In this document: positions 1-13,749 of the stretch, one piece after another
Position numbering within the stretch: the first letter of the stretch is position 1
How the letters are laid out: each line of letters opens with the position of its first letter
Assembly (NCBI GenBank): GCA_905182985.1
Contig: CAJJDN010000045.1
Location: 489,099 to 553,098 of the forward strand
Direction: 5' to 3'
Source of the DNA: Paramecium sonneborni
Taxonomy: Eukaryota > Ciliophora > Oligohymenophorea > Peniculida > Parameciidae
Length of the DNA: 64,000 nt
Made by a program: the position numbers and the translations under genes
Notes under the pieces: model-generated
The model's database searches: none
What the model saw: the letters and a program-made list of their open reading frames with translations, nothing else
Told to the model about the DNA's origin: nothing

Positions 1-39
1 ATTTTCAAATTCTATATATATATCAAATAATTAAGTAAG

Positions 40-945
40 ATGTCTGATAGTAAATCAAAAAAGATAAAAAAAACTAAGTCTAATCAAATAGAAAACCAAA
101 TTTCAAATACAAACAGGGGAAAACCAAGTGATATTTAGAGAACCATTCTAGCAGTTCCTAATATTTGGACTAATGATTAGGTTTGTTTGAGACTGATTAA
201 ATATTTATAAGAAAGTGGAAGACATATTTGTTTGCATCAAGCAGGAAAATAAACAGAAAAAAATAATTATTAATCAAAACAAAATGAGATTGAAAAAACA
301 AGAGCATTTTATGAAAAATCAGAAAAAATTGCTGAAGACCTTTTTGGACATAAATGTGAAACTAAAAGGTGTTTAGTTTTCTTTTTTAGGACTAATCAAG
401 AGGAGAAAATAAGTAATTATAATTGGATTGAATCTTAATTTCCTCCTAATTATTAGGATTGTGTATTAGTTTTAAATAAGGTATAGGCTTTATTTAACTA
501 AAAATTCTTGAGTAATTTAATCTAAATTTTGACTTGGAATAAATACTTAGAGATATTAATTGATTCATTTTTAGAAAATGCAAAAACACCTTAACAATTC
601 TCTCAAATAATCCAAAACATTTATATCAAATACATATTGGATTAAATGAAGTAGAAAAATAGCTATGAGAGTTATAATTTTAAAAATAGAGAAGAGGCAG
701 AAAAGAATTTTTACTCTTTTCTTGAATCAGATTTAGTTAAAAGTGAGTTAGAAAAATTCATTAAAGAAATAAAATAGATTTTTAATAAAGAAAATGATTA
801 GTATGATGCAAATATCATATAATTAGAAGATTAAAATTAAGTATAAGTTATAGACAATTCTTTCGATTCCCAATCATTCAATTTTTAAGAAGAATAATAA
901 TATTCTTATGATGAATCCATCTATGTAAAAAATAAAGATACTTGA
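40..945 (+). CDS. Unknown protein, tandem family copy A
   Basis: Single uninterrupted frame of 301 residues from the first ATG to TGA, using TAA/TAG as Gln. I do not recognise the family. It shares a block with the gene at 1701-2486: RGKPS near residue 25, then PNIWT, a GRH-C-H segment, AGK, and a KRC-VFFFR segment around residue 120. The conserved Cys and His residues could bind a metal, but no standard zinc-finger spacing is visible. The C-terminal half is rich in Gln, Glu and Asp. No signal peptide or membrane segment is seen. A decayed relative lies between the two intact copies, so this is a small tandem array. Coding status is well supported by length, codon use and the paralogue. Confidence 0.75.
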
Positions 946-1024
946 TTTTTTTAAGAGATTTAATTATTTAATAATTATATTAAAATTTTTTATATCTGTT
1001 TTATAATAGTTTTTTCTATTCCAT

Positions 1025-1585
1025 TTGAACAATTGATGATAAAAATGGAAATGGAAAAAATTAAAAAAAATGAATAGAAAATTAAAAAGGACAACATTAC
1101 ATTAATAGAAGTGGAAAACCTAAGAACATTTGCTAATTGAAGATAACTGAAACTATTTGGGCTCAGAATAATAAATGCTTATAATTGGATAATTTATTAA
1201 ATGAAGGAACTCATAATTTTTATTACATTCCTAGATGAAATCATGTAACTAATCAATAATAGAGATGGTTACCAATTTATAAAGATAATAATGTTATTGT
1301 TTTATTTAAAAAATAGTTAGAAGATTTAATGAATAAAGGTTCTAGGCAGAGTTTGAGGAGATGATATCATAATATCATGTAACAAATCTCATTGATATAT
1401 AATTCTAAATGAAAGAGAAATTATTTCAAAGATATAATAACAATATGAGAACACATCACAACAAGAAGTATCTAAAAAAGGAAAATAGTTCTTACATATA
1501 CTTTAGAGAGTATGCTAAGAGTTATGATGCCTAATAGTATGTTATCAAGTTCGTTAAGAGAGCCTAACTAAAATTGTTGGATTGA
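1025..1585 (+). pseudogene. Degenerate third member of the tandem family
   Basis: Between the two intact copies one frame reads SGKPKNICQL, then ETIWAQNNKCLQLDNLLNEG, which lines up with the GKPS / NIWT / C-x-x-I-K-x-L / EGRH block of the neighbours. TGA codons then interrupt the frame (for example near 1238 and 1350). No GT...AG intron of 20-30 nt removes them cleanly. A short separate ORF at 1445-1585 (46 aa) may be its tail. I read it as a decayed paralogue. A divergent gene with unusual introns is the alternative. Confidence 0.4.
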
Positions 1586-1700
1586 TTAATGAAAATTTTT
1601 TAAATTATATCTAATTTCAATTATTAACACCCCCCTTTAATAACCATAATAGAATTATGCTTTAGAATAAATATACTAAATCCAAAAAGGATTTAATATA

Positions 1701-2486
1701 ATGAAAAAGAACTCTAAAATTATCAAAAAAATTAAGAAAAATGATTCACAGAAGCCTAATTATAGGGGAAAACCTTCAAATTTAAAATTTACTGAATTAT
1801 CAATCCCAAATATTTGGACTAACTAATACTAATGTGTTTAAATTATTAAAATCTTGACATAAGAAGGAAGACATTTGTCTTGCCATCTAGCAGGTAAACA
1901 TTCTATTTCAGAAAATCATTCTTAAAAATATAAGGAAATTAAAGATACACAGATATATTATGAATATGCATAGGAGGTAGTTGAAAAATTATTTAAAATT
2001 AATTGTGTTTCTAAGAGATGCATAGTGTTCTTTTTCAGAAATCCTAATGAAGAACAATAATAGATTTAGAATTATTCAGAAAATATCAATAATTACAATT
2101 ACTTTGTAATTTTCAATCACATTAAAACTCTATTATCATAAACATTCATTTATGATCTCATTAGTATTTTGAATAATGAAAGTTAAATTCAAATAATTGT
2201 TGATGAACTATTTAATCATTAAGATTAACCTTGTAATTATTCTTAAATAATTCAAAATTTTTTCATTAAATAAAAAATCCAAAAGATGATTTAAGAAAAA
2301 AAGCAAAAGTCTTCAATTGAAGTAGTAAAACAAGAATTTGAATTTTTTTTAAAAGATCAAAATTCCAGATACTAAGTAACAATGTTTATTGAAGAAATAT
2401 TAAAAATATTTTAGGCTACTTCATAATTTTAAATTGGACTACCTGAGTATTATTAAATTGATGAATTAGATAATGATGATGGTTGA
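1701..2486 (+). CDS. Unknown protein, tandem family copy B
   Basis: Uninterrupted 261-residue frame ending in TGA. It is a paralogue of the gene at 40-945: RGKPS at about residue 22, SIPNIWT, QEGRH, HLAGK, and SKRCIVFFFR around residue 120, with a matching overall order. The first 20 residues are Lys-rich. The Cys and His residues of the shared block are kept in both copies, which argues that they matter. The function is unknown and no named domain is recognised. Orientation is the same as copy A, with a degenerate copy in between, indicating local duplication. Confidence 0.75.
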
Positions 2487-3055
2487 ATTTTAAAAGACGA
2501 AACATGGTTAAAAATGATTTTTATATATATAGTAATAAAAATATATATATAAAATTTTATTAATAATTTATTTATATTATTTAAATCATACAATTTAAAA
2601 GAATTAAATAAAATTAATTAATCATATAAGTCCCATGCAGCTACGTTATAAAATATAAAATTGAATTATTGATAATTTTTGGACAATATAAATTAACAGT
2701 TTATTTTGATTTTCGTGAAATATATAAGAAATATTTAATTCTTTAGTAAATTTGAAGTTTGAGATCTTGGATGAAAAATAAAATATAATGGTTAAATGTG
2801 TTTGATTGATTAGTTTTAAGGAGAGATGATACTGGAGAACTGTTTTGAAGAGTTATTAAGTAGTAAAGAGTGAAGATGAGAAAGTAATAGAAAGGTAAAG
2901 AGTGTAATAAGAATAATAAAATAGAGTTAATAAAAATATGGGTTTGATGATTGATAGTTTAAAATAAAAAATGAGAAAAAAAGAGATGATTCTGGAATAA
3001 ATATGTATAAATTGTGTAAATTACGTAATAGAGGATTTGATTAGAGATTAGTATA
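2487..3055 (+). other. Intergenic, no gene seen
   Basis: This is AT-rich DNA, with a purine-rich stretch from about 2830 to 3000 just upstream of the PEPCK gene. An in-frame TGA at 3038-3040 limits how far the PEPCK frame can extend. No ORF with family similarity was seen on either strand. Confidence 0.5.
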
Positions 3056-4818
3056 ATGCGTAATATAAAAGTAGTAAGTAAAGAGAGAAGTTCGTCATAA
3101 ATAAAATCATAATTAATGCAGAATAAAAGCTTAAAAACAATAGAGTTAGGAGAGAGATGGGGATTAGAGAACAGAGTTGTATTTAGAAATCCAAGTGTTC
3201 CTTTGATATACTAGATGTCAATGTAATAAGGTTAGGAATGTGGTACAAGAGGAGATTCTATAAATAGTACTGGTGCATTAGTGGCATATTCTGGGAAGAA
3301 ATGTGGGTAAATAAATAGTATTAAGTATATAGTCGAGTACCAAAGGATAAAAGAATAATAATAGACTCAGTAACAGAGAAAGATGTTTGGTGGGGAGATG
3401 TAAACATTCCTTTGAGTAAAGAATCATACATAGAAGTTGAGAGAATAGCTTTAGAATATTTGGGAAGTTAAGAAAAAGTAAGAATTGTATTGAATATTTA
3501 TAGTTGTTTATAATAGATGGATATGCTGGATGGGATATAAAACATAGATTGAGAATTCGAGTGTTTTGTACAAGGCCTTATCATGCATTGTTTATGAAGA
3601 ATATGTTAATCAGACCAAATGAAGAGGAGTTGAAGAAAGATTTTAACGGGGATGTTGATTTTTATATATTCAATGCTGGACCTCAAATAATCTAAAAACA
3701 TATTGAAGGAGTGACTTCAGAAGGTTGTGTAGCTGTGAATCTGATTGAAAGAAAAATGGTGATCTTAGGAACTTAATATGCTGGAGAGATGAAGAAAGGT
3801 GTCTTTGGAGTTACACATTATTTATTTCCTAAATAAGGCATCTTAACATTACATAGTTCAGCAAATGAAGGAGAAGATGGAGATGTTACATTGTTATTTG
3901 GTTTAAGTGGAACAGGTAAAACTACTTTGAGTGCTGATCCTAAACGTAAACTTATTGGAGATGATGAACATGCTTGGTCTGATGATGGTATTTTTAATAT
4001 TGAAGGCGGTTGTTATGCAAAATGCGTTGATTTATCTAAAGAAAAAGAACCTGAAATCTTTAATGCAGTTAAGTTTGGAGCTGTCCTTGAAAATATTGAA
4101 TATTATTCTTATTCAAATAGACAAGTAGATTTTTCTAATATCTCTATCACTGAAAATACTAGAGTAAGTTATCCCTTAGAATTTATACCTGGAGCTAAAT
4201 TTCCTGCATAAGGAACACATCCTAAAAATATATTCTTTTTAACTTGTGATGCTTATGGTGTCTTACCTCCTGTATCTCTCTTAACTCCTGAATAAGCTAT
4301 GTATCATTTTATATCAGGTTATACTGCCAAAGTTGCAGGAACTGAAGTTGGAGTTAAAGAACCTTAAGCAACATTTTCTGCTTGTTTTGGCGAAGCCTTT
4401 TTAGCTCTACATCCTACTCTCTATGCTAATATGCTTGCTTAAAAAATCAAATAACATCATACCAATGTTTGGTTAATTAATACTGGATGGACTGGTGGTA
4501 AATATGGTGTAGGATAAAGAATGTCTTTAAAATATACTAGAGCTATCATTGATCTTATTCATTGTGGATAATTAAAAAATGCTCAATTTGAAAACTTTCC
4601 TATCTTCAATTTTAAAATTCCTAAATCTGCTTAAGACATTCCTACTGAAATTCTTAATCCAAGAAATACATGGATGTATTAATTTTATTTCATTATTTAG
4701 AAATTCAAATGAATTTGATCAATAATTAAAAGAATTAGCTCTAAAATTTATGGTCAATTTCAAAAAATATGAAGATAAAGCAACTATAGATATTCTTAAT
4801 GCAGGCCCAAAACTGTGA
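3056..4818 (+). CDS. pckA: Phosphoenolpyruvate carboxykinase (ATP)
   Basis: Converts oxaloacetate and ATP to phosphoenolpyruvate, CO2 and ADP, the committed step of gluconeogenesis. Four exons (3056-3306, 3333-3477, 3504-4675, 4701-4818) separated by introns of 26, 26 and 25 nt give 561 residues, slightly longer than the usual 530-550. Family landmarks in order are [52 protein letters not shown], the P-loop [11 protein letters not shown], the metal site [38 protein letters not shown] and EILNPRNTW. These are features of the ATP-type enzyme, not the GTP-type. All expected active-site blocks are intact. The start is the first ATG after an in-frame TGA at 3038; ATG at 3116 is an alternative. It stands alone with no related neighbour. 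Confidence 0.96.
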
Positions 4819-4879
4819 TTTATTATTTGTATCTATTTTAAGTATCAATTTATCATCCTTTATCTTACTAATTTTTATA

Positions 4880-6208
4880 TTTAAATTAATTATTATATGG
4901 AAAAGGAAATTTAAAATTATATTGGAGAATTTAATCTCGATTACTCTAATGTTGCAATATTTGGCAAAATTTAATTGCAAGTTCAAAAATATTTAATTCT
5001 TATTGTGAATTCATAATGTATTGGTTAATTGTTAGGACATGAAATATACATGATTAAATAATTAGTCTTCCATCCTTTATCAGAATGTGAAATCATACAT
5101 AAAAATGATAAAGTATATACTGAAATGATTAAATCTATCATCTGCAATAACTCTTGCTATTATAGCTTAACACACAATCTTACGCATAGTTTATAGTATA
5201 AAAGAAATAGAAATAGAAACCGATTTGCAATTAATCATAAATACATAGAAGATATAGAAAATAAGATTTATGTCATAAATGGATTTATCTAAATTTACAA
5301 CAATACTAACTTTACTTATTGTTAAATTGTTCGAAGAGAATGCTTAAGATAAGGAAGAAGATTTACTTAGAGAGGTTGTGATTAATAAGGAAATTGTACA
5401 AATTTCACTGAGATTGAGGATGTATATCAAATAAATAATTCAACCTACTCTTTTATCTAGGTGAGAGGATCTCTCCCATTCAAATGGTCATAATTACCTT
5501 ATTTGAATCCTAAACCTAATATTGTAAATTTTTAATCCTATATAGTAAATTGATAGTAATTCTGATAATAATATAGACCTTTGTAACACTCATTTGTTTA
5601 GCCAAATATAATTTTACAGGGAGATATTTATTTTAAATTTAATTGATCGCAAAGGAAAGCAATAGAAACTTGGAAATTATTTCCAATCAATTTTAGAGTC
5701 TTTTTAAAGAAGGGAAATTTAGTACTTTTGGTTTGATTTTCATTAAGAAAAAGGTAATTTGAATAAACTAGTGGATGAAATTAGTCCAATTTTAGAATAA
5801 TATGGTTATTACTAAATAGCTGATTAGAATACTAAGCTAATATCTGAATAAAAAGGAATTTTTAGAGTGAATTGTATGTCATGTATTGACAGAACTAATG
5901 TCGTTTAATATTTAATTAGTAAATTCATAATGGAAGAAATTATTTAAGATTCTGGTTTAGATTTTTCATTAGAATCTACACACAAAAAAATATGGATTAA
6001 TTCTGGGAATTAATAAAGCAGATTATATACAGGTACTAATTCATTAAAGAATGACTATATAAAATATGGTATGTAAACTAAGTATGGAAAATTAGAAGAT
6101 GCAATTTTATTAACTAAGAGATACTTTTTAAATCATTTCAATGATTATCATATACAAAATAGTATTGATTTAACTTTTGGTTTATGGGATATGAATAATA
6201 CTCGATTC
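4880..6208. repeat. Contig-end duplication 1, left copy
   Basis: These 1,329 bases recur at 6210-7538 with a single N at 6209 between them. The copies look identical wherever I compared them. The left copy holds a Sac1-like gene cut off at the N (ATG at 4897, intron 5524-5545). An unmerged overlap between two contigs is the simplest explanation. Confidence 0.9.
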
Positions 6209-6209
6209 N

Positions 6210-7538
6210 TTTAAATTAATTATTATATGGAAAAGGAAATTTAAAATTATATTGGAGAATTTAATCTCGATTACTCTAATGTTGCAATATTTGGCAAAAT
6301 TTAATTGCAAGTTCAAAAATATTTAATTCTTATTGTGAATTCATAATGTATTGGTTAATTGTTAGGACATGAAATATACATGATTAAATAATTAGTCTTC
6401 CATCCTTTATCAGAATGTGAAATCATACATAAAAATGATAAAGTATATACTGAAATGATTAAATCTATCATCTGCAATAACTCTTGCTATTATAGCTTAA
6501 CACACAATCTTACGCATAGTTTATAGTATAAAAGAAATAGAAATAGAAACCGATTTGCAATTAATCATAAATACATAGAAGATATAGAAAATAAGATTTA
6601 TGTCATAAATGGATTTATCTAAATTTACAACAATACTAACTTTACTTATTGTTAAATTGTTCGAAGAGAATGCTTAAGATAAGGAAGAAGATTTACTTAG
6701 AGAGGTTGTGATTAATAAGGAAATTGTACAAATTTCACTGAGATTGAGGATGTATATCAAATAAATAATTCAACCTACTCTTTTATCTAGGTGAGAGGAT
6801 CTCTCCCATTCAAATGGTCATAATTACCTTATTTGAATCCTAAACCTAATATTGTAAATTTTTAATCCTATATAGTAAATTGATAGTAATTCTGATAATA
6901 ATATAGACCTTTGTAACACTCATTTGTTTAGCCAAATATAATTTTACAGGGAGATATTTATTTTAAATTTAATTGATCGCAAAGGAAAGCAATAGAAACT
7001 TGGAAATTATTTCCAATCAATTTTAGAGTCTTTTTAAAGAAGGGAAATTTAGTACTTTTGGTTTGATTTTCATTAAGAAAAAGGTAATTTGAATAAACTA
7101 GTGGATGAAATTAGTCCAATTTTAGAATAATATGGTTATTACTAAATAGCTGATTAGAATACTAAGCTAATATCTGAATAAAAAGGAATTTTTAGAGTGA
7201 ATTGTATGTCATGTATTGACAGAACTAATGTCGTTTAATATTTAATTAGTAAATTCATAATGGAAGAAATTATTTAAGATTCTGGTTTAGATTTTTCATT
7301 AGAATCTACACACAAAAAAATATGGATTAATTCTGGGAATTAATAAAGCAGATTATATACAGGTACTAATTCATTAAAGAATGACTATATAAAATATGGT
7401 ATGTAAACTAAGTATGGAAAATTAGAAGATGCAATTTTATTAACTAAGAGATACTTTTTAAATCATTTCAATGATTATCATATACAAAATAGTATTGATT
7501 TAACTTTTGGTTTATGGGATATGAATAATACTCGATTC
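6210..7538. repeat. Contig-end duplication 1, right copy
   Basis: Second copy of 4880-6208, offset 1,330 bases. The sequence runs on from here into the true 3' end of the Sac1-like gene, so this copy belongs to the intact gene. Confidence 0.9.
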
Positions 7539-7731
7539 CACGATTACAAATTTGAAAATTCTCTCCGAAAATGTATAATCATAGTAATTTATAACTGCTA
7601 TTATTTAGTATATTATATTGATGTTTTTGTTCAGTTTATTAAATTTGGGTATACTTAGTCCAGCTTTGTCACTTGTAGTTCTCAATTACTTTCCATAAGT
7701 ATATTAAGTAAGATCAATACTAACATAATGA
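6227..7731 (+). CDS. Sac1-like phosphoinositide phosphatase
   Basis: Predicted to remove phosphate from phosphoinositides on endomembranes. Exons 6227-6853, 6876-7583 and 7609-7731 (introns of 22 and 25 nt) give 485 residues; yeast and animal Sac1 are about 590-620. The SAC domain shows VRGSLPFKWSQ near residue 195, NLIDRKGKQQKLGNY, the catalytic loop RVNCMSCIDRTN around residue 316-327, and YTGTNSLKNDY. The CX5R(T) motif is kept, but the position normally Asp (C-x-D-C) is Ser here. The last exon is strongly hydrophobic, matching the C-terminal membrane anchor of Sac1, so the protein is probably ER or Golgi bound. A truncated duplicate of the first 1.3 kb lies at 4897-6208. It converges on the receptor-like gene with 14 bp between stops. 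Confidence 0.88.
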
Positions 7732-7745
7732 TACATAATTATTTA

Positions 7746-8986
7746 TCAATTTTCATAATATTAAATGTATTAATTAAGCGCTTGTTCAATTTGGCCTTTC
7801 ATTTGTTTTTTCATTTAATTTTTCAACATTTCTCTAAAAATAAAAAACATGAACAATAAAAATAGTAGAGTCATACTTAAGACTAATATGATTAACCATT
7901 TATAAGATATTTATTCCTCATTTAAGTATGGTTTATTATTGCAAATACTGATATTTTGTTAATCTATAAATGCAGAGCAAAGTGCATTCTTAATAGTTTC
8001 AACATCCATATTTCCTCTAAAGATTTTTCCATTAATCGTTAAGCCAGGAAAATATACAATACCCGATTTCATTTAGACTATAAATTATTTTTCCAAAAAT
8101 TCAATTTTTCCACTTTTATATGAGAGACACTCAGTTAAATTATTTTAAATGCTTTCATCTATAAAAAATTAGAAGCAACTTTAAAATGAGTTTGGTTTAC
8201 TACATTGAGTACTAAAATAATTCTATTAGATAAATATTTTAAATACCATATATCTCCACCAATACATACGATTTAATTACCATAAGCATAATTAGCGATA
8301 TTATTCCATAACAATATCTGCGCCATTACCATCTTCATAACCATTTGGGTCTAATTAACAATATCTACCATTATTAATACAATCGATTTATTTTTATGAA
8401 TAATTAAATTCCTTACATTTAGCACATTATAGAAAATGATAGAAAATATCGAAATCAATAAACTCTTGAAATTCTTCATAATATTTTTTAAAATTCTTAA
8501 TTAATTTAAAGGTGTCTCTATTACTAATATCTAATCCAAATAAAACCTTTGGTTTATAAGTTTTTGAGATTTATTCAAATCGAATGTGAGCATTTAATGA
8601 ACCTCCAGGTTAATCTTATTTTAATTAATTATATATCTTCTAAGCCTCATTATTACCTATCATAATCACTGGTATATAAATTTAGTATCCATTTCCATCA
8701 TCAAATATAACTAATTCAGTTTTATCATTAGCGTTTTCATCAAAAATTATAAGCAATTTTGCCTAAATTTTTTAAGCAATTATTGCTTTTTAAGTAATTG
8801 AACAATTTCCTACTTTGCTAATTATCCATTTATCAAGCTTAAATGAAAAATACGGACTATAAGAATTGATGCTATTTAAATCACAAAATTATCCATCAAA
8901 ATCATCAAATTGTTTAATAGGAGGTAAAAATAATTAACCATGGATCAGTTATCCATATGGAACATTTCCAAAATTAGCAACTTAAT
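7746..8986 (-). CDS. Sorting-receptor-like protein, duplicate lacking its N-terminus
   Basis: This is the left copy of the gene described at 8988-10307. It contains the genuine C-terminus and stop (7746-7748) but is cut at the N at 8987, so about the first 35 codons are missing. The intron is at 8223-8246. The tail after the membrane segment reads REMLKNQMKKQMKGQIEQ, a basic Gln-rich cytosolic tail. Joined with the right copy it makes one 439-residue protein, so this is an assembly fragment and not a separate gene. Confidence 0.85.
7770..8986. repeat. Contig-end duplication 2, left copy
   Basis: These 1,217 bases recur at 8988-10204, separated by one N at 8987. The copies look identical by eye. 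The duplication splits the receptor-like gene. Confidence 0.9.
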
Positions 8987-8987
8987 N

Positions 8988-10204
8988 TTAATTAAGCGCT
9001 TGTTCAATTTGGCCTTTCATTTGTTTTTTCATTTAATTTTTCAACATTTCTCTAAAAATAAAAAACATGAACAATAAAAATAGTAGAGTCATACTTAAGA
9101 CTAATATGATTAACCATTTATAAGATATTTATTCCTCATTTAAGTATGGTTTATTATTGCAAATACTGATATTTTGTTAATCTATAAATGCAGAGCAAAG
9201 TGCATTCTTAATAGTTTCAACATCCATATTTCCTCTAAAGATTTTTCCATTAATCGTTAAGCCAGGAAAATATACAATACCCGATTTCATTTAGACTATA
9301 AATTATTTTTCCAAAAATTCAATTTTTCCACTTTTATATGAGAGACACTCAGTTAAATTATTTTAAATGCTTTCATCTATAAAAAATTAGAAGCAACTTT
9401 AAAATGAGTTTGGTTTACTACATTGAGTACTAAAATAATTCTATTAGATAAATATTTTAAATACCATATATCTCCACCAATACATACGATTTAATTACCA
9501 TAAGCATAATTAGCGATATTATTCCATAACAATATCTGCGCCATTACCATCTTCATAACCATTTGGGTCTAATTAACAATATCTACCATTATTAATACAA
9601 TCGATTTATTTTTATGAATAATTAAATTCCTTACATTTAGCACATTATAGAAAATGATAGAAAATATCGAAATCAATAAACTCTTGAAATTCTTCATAAT
9701 ATTTTTTAAAATTCTTAATTAATTTAAAGGTGTCTCTATTACTAATATCTAATCCAAATAAAACCTTTGGTTTATAAGTTTTTGAGATTTATTCAAATCG
9801 AATGTGAGCATTTAATGAACCTCCAGGTTAATCTTATTTTAATTAATTATATATCTTCTAAGCCTCATTATTACCTATCATAATCACTGGTATATAAATT
9901 TAGTATCCATTTCCATCATCAAATATAACTAATTCAGTTTTATCATTAGCGTTTTCATCAAAAATTATAAGCAATTTTGCCTAAATTTTTTAAGCAATTA
10001 TTGCTTTTTAAGTAATTGAACAATTTCCTACTTTGCTAATTATCCATTTATCAAGCTTAAATGAAAAATACGGACTATAAGAATTGATGCTATTTAAATC
10101 ACAAAATTATCCATCAAAATCATCAAATTGTTTAATAGGAGGTAAAAATAATTAACCATGGATCAGTTATCCATATGGAACATTTCCAAAATTAGCAACT
10201 TAAT
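8988..10204. repeat. Contig-end duplication 2, right copy
   Basis: Second copy of 7770-8986, offset 1,218 bases, continuing into the true 5' end of the receptor-like gene at 10307. Confidence 0.9.
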
Positions 10205-10307
10205 ATATACTTGTATTTAATAATAAATCTCTATTTCCAAATGTATACACAAAAAAATTAGAATAGGAATTCTCAACCAAAGATGCTATTATGTATAAAA
10301 TTATCAT
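8988..10307 (-). CDS. Vacuolar-sorting-receptor-like type I membrane protein (3' end cut at N)
   Basis: Collapsing the duplication gives a 439-residue protein starting at 10307, with a 24-nt intron at 9441-9464. Residues 1-15 (MIILYIIASLVENS) look like a signal peptide. A PA-like region follows (GNVPYGQL, DKWIISKVGNCSITQKAIIA). Next come a Cys-containing region (CAKCKEFNYSQKQ, YCQLDPNGYEDG, FSTQCSKPNS) and a thioredoxin-like stretch ending VYFPGLTINGKIFRGNMD. One transmembrane segment (WLIILVLSMTLLFLLFMFF) and a short basic tail complete it. This order resembles plant and protist vacuolar sorting receptors, which carry luminal cargo to lysosome-related compartments. The last 8 codons lie at 7746-7769. 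EGF repeats of plant receptors are not seen. Function is by family resemblance. Confidence 0.72.
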
Positions 10308-10325
10308 TTATTATAATAATGTTAT

Positions 10326-12276
<1,951 letters not shown>

Positions 12277-12541
12277 GAATAATAAAATTAATAATGGGAT
12301 GTGTATGTGAAAAATCGAAACGAGTGCAACCTGAACCAATATAAATTGAAGTGCATCCATGTGAAACAGCATAACCTTAATCTCAACCTATCAAATAAAC
12401 CTCCCTAAAGAAACTTAAAATCCCATAAGTAAGTTTATTCTTTTCATTATTTGAGAGAAAAAAGAAAGTAAGAGAAACTTAAAAACTTGTCAAAACAACT
12501 AATGAAGATGTAAACTAATTATTAATTTACAGGGAGTTAAA
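12277..12541. promoter_or_regulatory. Divergent intergenic region between two kinase genes
   Basis: These 265 bases must contain both 5' regions. Part of it (about 12300-12400) is less AT-rich than its surroundings. Read on the minus strand, that part encodes an unusual Gly/Cys/His-rich string (SHGCTSIYIGSGCTRFDFSH). This could be a short unrecognised exon or small gene, but no complete ORF was found. Confidence 0.35.
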
Positions 12542-13740
12542 ATGATTAATGACTACATTTTTGATGAATTTCTTGGAGAAGGAGCATTTGGTAAAGTCAA
12601 ATTGGCATTCAAAAGATCTAGTGGTCAAAAATATGCTATTAAAATTATGAGAAAAAGTAAATTAAGACGATAGAGAGAATATATTAAGGATTCTAAGGGA
12701 AGTAGGACTGACTATATTATTAGATATGGTGATTAAGGATGCACTATAAGATGTTAAAAGAGAAATTGCTATAATGAAGAAACTAAGACATAAGAACTTA
12801 ATACAATTATTTGAAGTCATTGATAATCCAAATAATGATAAATTATTTATGGGTATATAATATATCTCTAAACTAAAAGTTTTAGAATATGCTGAAGGTG
12901 GATAAGTTATTGAATGGGATGATGATGAATGTAAATTTTATTAGGTCAATGACTCTCTTATACTTGATGAACCATTACTTAATTAGATTTTTCGTGATTG
13001 TATTAAAGGTCTCAATTATTGTAATAAATCATAAATATATTCAAGTACATAAAAATGGTGTTGTTCATAGAGACTTAAAACCATAGAATGTACTCTTAAC
13101 TGATAATAAAACAGCTAAAATAGCTGATTTTGGAGTCTCTACTATGGTTGGAAGTAAAAATGATGTTTTGGACAATACTTAAGGAACTTACTATTTCATG
13201 CCTCCAGAAGCATGTGATAAGGATAAAGTTAAAGATGGTTATTCTGGTAGAGCTGCTGATATTTGGGCTTTGGGTATTACTTTTTTTGCTTTTGTCTATT
13301 TGGATGTTCCATTTACAGGATCATCCATTCCTGATATACTTCATAATATTGTCAATAATCCGTATTAATATCAGTTAATATAGAATTACATTTCCTGAAA
13401 GAAACGATATCAGTGATGGATTAAAAGAATTTCTCTAATTTATTTTATAAAAAGACCCTAACCAAAGACCAAAAATACCTGAGATTGCATAGCACCAATG
13501 GTTGAATGCTTAAAATATGAATTTATGGGATGAAATGTAATAATTAATAATATAATTAGAAACAAAGAAGAATAAACAGACATGGAAATAGCTTAAGCAG
13601 ATATAGATAATGCTTATTCATTGAGTTCAATTATGATGATAAAAAATTGGGCTTACAAATGGAGAACTAGCTCAAATCTTAAAAAGATATCAAATAACTA
13701 ACAAATATAACAAATTAATTCAGAATAAGTAATTAAATGA
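12542..13740 (+). CDS. CaMKK/LKB1-kinase-kinase-like Ser/Thr kinase
   Basis: Six exons (12542-12701, 12724-12852, 12880-13020, 13046-13361, 13384-13536, 13560-13740) with introns of 22, 27, 25, 22 and 23 nt give 359 residues. The kinase domain starts at residue 5: FLGEGAFGKV, AIKIM, VVHRDLKPQN near residue 150, IADFGVSTM near 169, and PPEA instead of the usual APE. An insert after the first strands and the VSTM-VGSKNDVLDNTQGT activation loop resemble CaMKK-family upstream kinases that activate AMPK/SNF1-like kinases. The tail EQTDMEIAQADIDNAYSLSS is only reached if the last intron is spliced. It is divergent from the kinase at 10326-12276. Confidence 0.87.
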
Positions 13741-13749
13741 TAAAAATGA

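Noticed and set aside
4897..6208. A second, truncated Sac1-like paralogue
   Set aside because: It appears identical to the right copy and ends exactly at an N. This is assembly overlap, not a tandem duplication.
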